Source: CAZEPJ01 sp964514105 | Lineage (GTDB): Bacteria; Desulfobacterota; Desulfocorpusculales; Desulfocorpusculum | NCBI GenBank assembly: GCA_964514105.1 | Contig: CAZEPJ010000001.1 | Location: 62,001-126,000, forward strand | DNA length: 64,000 bases | Direction: 5' to 3' | Part shown: positions 62,815-64,000 of the stretch, one piece after another | How positions within the stretch are numbered: position 1 is the first letter of the stretch | Layout: each line of letters opens with the position of its first letter | Program-made: the position numbers and the translations under genes | The notes under the pieces: model-generated | Databases searched by the model: none | What the model saw: the letters and a program-made list of their open reading frames with translations, nothing else | Told to the model about the DNA's origin: nothing

Positions 62815-64000
62815 TGGTCAGGGAGTAGGGGCGCCCGTGACATGGAACGGGCGCCGCCCTGACGCCCCCGAAGTTGCCGTGGCCGCTCCCGCCGTACTCG
62901 CGGGCGTCGGTGTTCAGGATCTCGGTCCAGTACCCCGCCTCGGGCACACCCACGCGGTAGTTGAGTCGCGGGACCGGAGTGAAGTTGCACGCCACGGCCA
63001 CGAGATCCCCGGCGCGGCGTCCCTTTCGAAGGAGGCTCACGGTGCTCTGGTCCACATCGTTGCAGTCGATCCACTGAAACCCCCCCGGGTGAAACTCCCG
63101 CTCATGCAGTGCGGGCTCCCCGGCGTACACGCGGTTGAGGTCCCCGACTAGTCTCTGCAGTGCGGCGTGGGCCGGGATTTCCAGGAGGTGCCAGTCCAGG
63201 CTGGTCTCGTGGTACCACTCGTTCCACTGGCCGAATTCGCCCCCCATGAACAGGAGCTTCTTGCCCGGCTGGGCGTACATGTAGCCCAACAGGGCCCTGA
63301 GATTGGCGAACTTCTGCCAGTCGTCCCCTGGCATCCTGGCCAGGAGGGACCCCTTGCCGTGCACCACCTCGTCGTGGGAGAGCGACAGGACGAAGTTCTC
63401 GTGAAAGGCATAGAGCATGCGGAAGGTCAGATCCCGATGATGGAACCGCCTGTGGATCGGGTCCTTGGACATGTAGCGCAGGGTGTCGTGCATCCATCCC
63501 ATGTCCCACTTGAGGCCGAAGCCCAGCCCGCCCACGTACGTGGGCCGCGAGACCATGGGCCAGTCCGTGGACTCCTCCGCGATGGTCTGGACGTCAGGAT
63601 GGGCCTTGTAGACCTCCTGATTCAATTGACGGAGAAAGGCGATGGCCTCCAGGTTCTCCCGTCCGCCGAAGGCATTGGGGATCCATTCCCCCTCGTTTCG
63701 GGAGTAGTCCAGGTAGAGCATGGATGCCACGGCGTCCACTCGCAGCCCATCGATGTGGTAGCGTTCCAACCAGAACAGGGCGCTGCTGATCAGGAAACTG
63801 CGCACCTCGCTGCGGCCGTAATTGAAGATGAAGCTGTCCCAGTCGGGGTGATGCCCCTTGCGGGCGTCGGCATGCTCGTACAGATGGGTTCCGTCGAAAA
63901 AACCGAGCCCATGGCCGTCCGTGGGAAAGTGGGAGGGGACCCAGTCCAGGATCACGCCGATGCCCCTCTGGTGCAGGACGTCCACCAGGTGCATGAAGTC
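62762..64000 (-). CDS. glgB: 1,4-alpha-glucan branching enzyme, 3' part
   Basis: The C-terminal 412 residues of a GH13 branching enzyme; the start lies beyond the right edge. Present are IDGLRVDAVASMLYLDYSR with the nucleophile Asp, TIAEESTDWP with the acid Glu, VLSLSHDEVVHGKGSLL, and FMGGEFGQWNEWYH, followed by the C-terminal beta domain ending FFRGPSSD. It transfers alpha-1,4 chains to alpha-1,6 branches in glycogen. Its 3' end overlaps the convergent glycosyltransferase gene by 53 bases, with no terminator for either. Confidence 0.93.
   Translation of the reverse strand, partial: DFMHLVDVLHQRGIGVILDWVPSHFPTDGHGLGFFDGTHLYEHADARKGHHPDWDSFIFNYGRSEVRSFLISSALFWLERYHIDGLRVDAVASMLYLDYSRNEGEWIPNAFGGRENLEAIAFLRQLNQEVYKAHPDVQTIAEESTDWPMVSRPTYVGGLGFGLKWDMGWMHDTLRYMSKDPIHRRFHHRDLTFRMLYAFHENFVLSLSHDEVVHGKGSLLARMPGDDWQKFANLRALLGYMYAQPGKKLLFMGGEFGQWNEWYHETSLDWHLLEIPAHAALQRLVGDLNRVYAGEPALHEREFHPGGFQWIDCNDVDQSTVSLLRKGRRAGDLVAVACNFTPVPRLNYRVGVPEAGYWTEILNTDAREYGGSGHGNFGGVRAAPVPCHGRPYSLTITLPPLGVVFFRGPSSD

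Overview
The window is high-GC bacterial DNA with genes packed on both strands, many start/stop overlaps and frequent GTG or TTG starts. The gene content points to an anaerobic or microaerophilic Desulfobacterota-like (deltaproteobacterial) organism: DUF6178, DUF5661 and DUF4301 proteins, a tungsten-type aldehyde:ferredoxin oxidoreductase, a four-subunit 2-oxoacid:ferredoxin oxidoreductase, a sigma-54 activator, an arsenosugar locus and signs of selenocysteine decoding. The lineage is an inference; there is no rRNA or other marker gene here.

Layout. 1-5.0 kb: the end of a metallo-beta-lactamase-fold gene, a DUF5661 gene, groES-groEL with a clear promoter and terminator, and a DUF6178 gene. 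5.0-24.2 kb is a carbon-acquisition island. A minus-strand TctCBA tripartite carboxylate transporter is followed by ferredoxin, AOR and an NAL-family lyase. Next come a KDG kinase and KDPG aldolase, an IlvD/Edd dehydratase, a LarA-like protein, a sugar ABC transporter, an altronate-dehydratase-like (UxaA) protein and the decayed remains of a xanthine-dehydrogenase-type gene. Several of these converge on 2-keto-3-deoxy sugar acids. 24.2-31.7 kb: a full dipeptide/oligopeptide ABC operon ending in an M20 peptidase, so uptake is linked to hydrolysis. 31.8-38.3 kb: an orphan 88-aa gene with its own promoter and terminator, an ADP-forming acyl-CoA synthetase-like protein, an enoyl-CoA hydratase, a DMT permease and korABCD.

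38.3-42.2 kb: a tightly coupled operon of a KamA-type radical-SAM aminomutase, two different ATP-grasp ligases and a GNAT acetyltransferase. It looks like a small pathway for a beta-amino-acid-containing metabolite. 42.2-46.4 kb: a sigma-54 enhancer-binding protein with an atypical receiver and duplicated DNA-binding domain, flanked by two alanine-zipper lipoproteins and two related small proteins. A near-consensus sigma-54 promoter lies just downstream of the regulator. 46.9-49.8 kb: an arsenosugar operon whose radical-SAM protein ArsS very probably ends with an in-frame selenocysteine UGA.

49.9-64 kb: a DUF4301 gene, then a surface-polysaccharide locus: UDP-glucuronate decarboxylase, UDP-glucose 4-epimerase, a glycosidase-glycosyltransferase fusion, two ABC exporters sharing a 249-bp identical tract, and a protein with two GT2-plus-unknown-domain modules. 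The 3' part of a glycogen branching enzyme gene runs in from the right edge.

The three most interesting signals are the probable ArsS selenoprotein, the sigma-54 envelope module and the KamA/ATP-grasp/GNAT operon. Limits: all assignments come from reading motifs by eye. No database search, alignment or folding was run, and starts are chosen from ribosome-binding sites.
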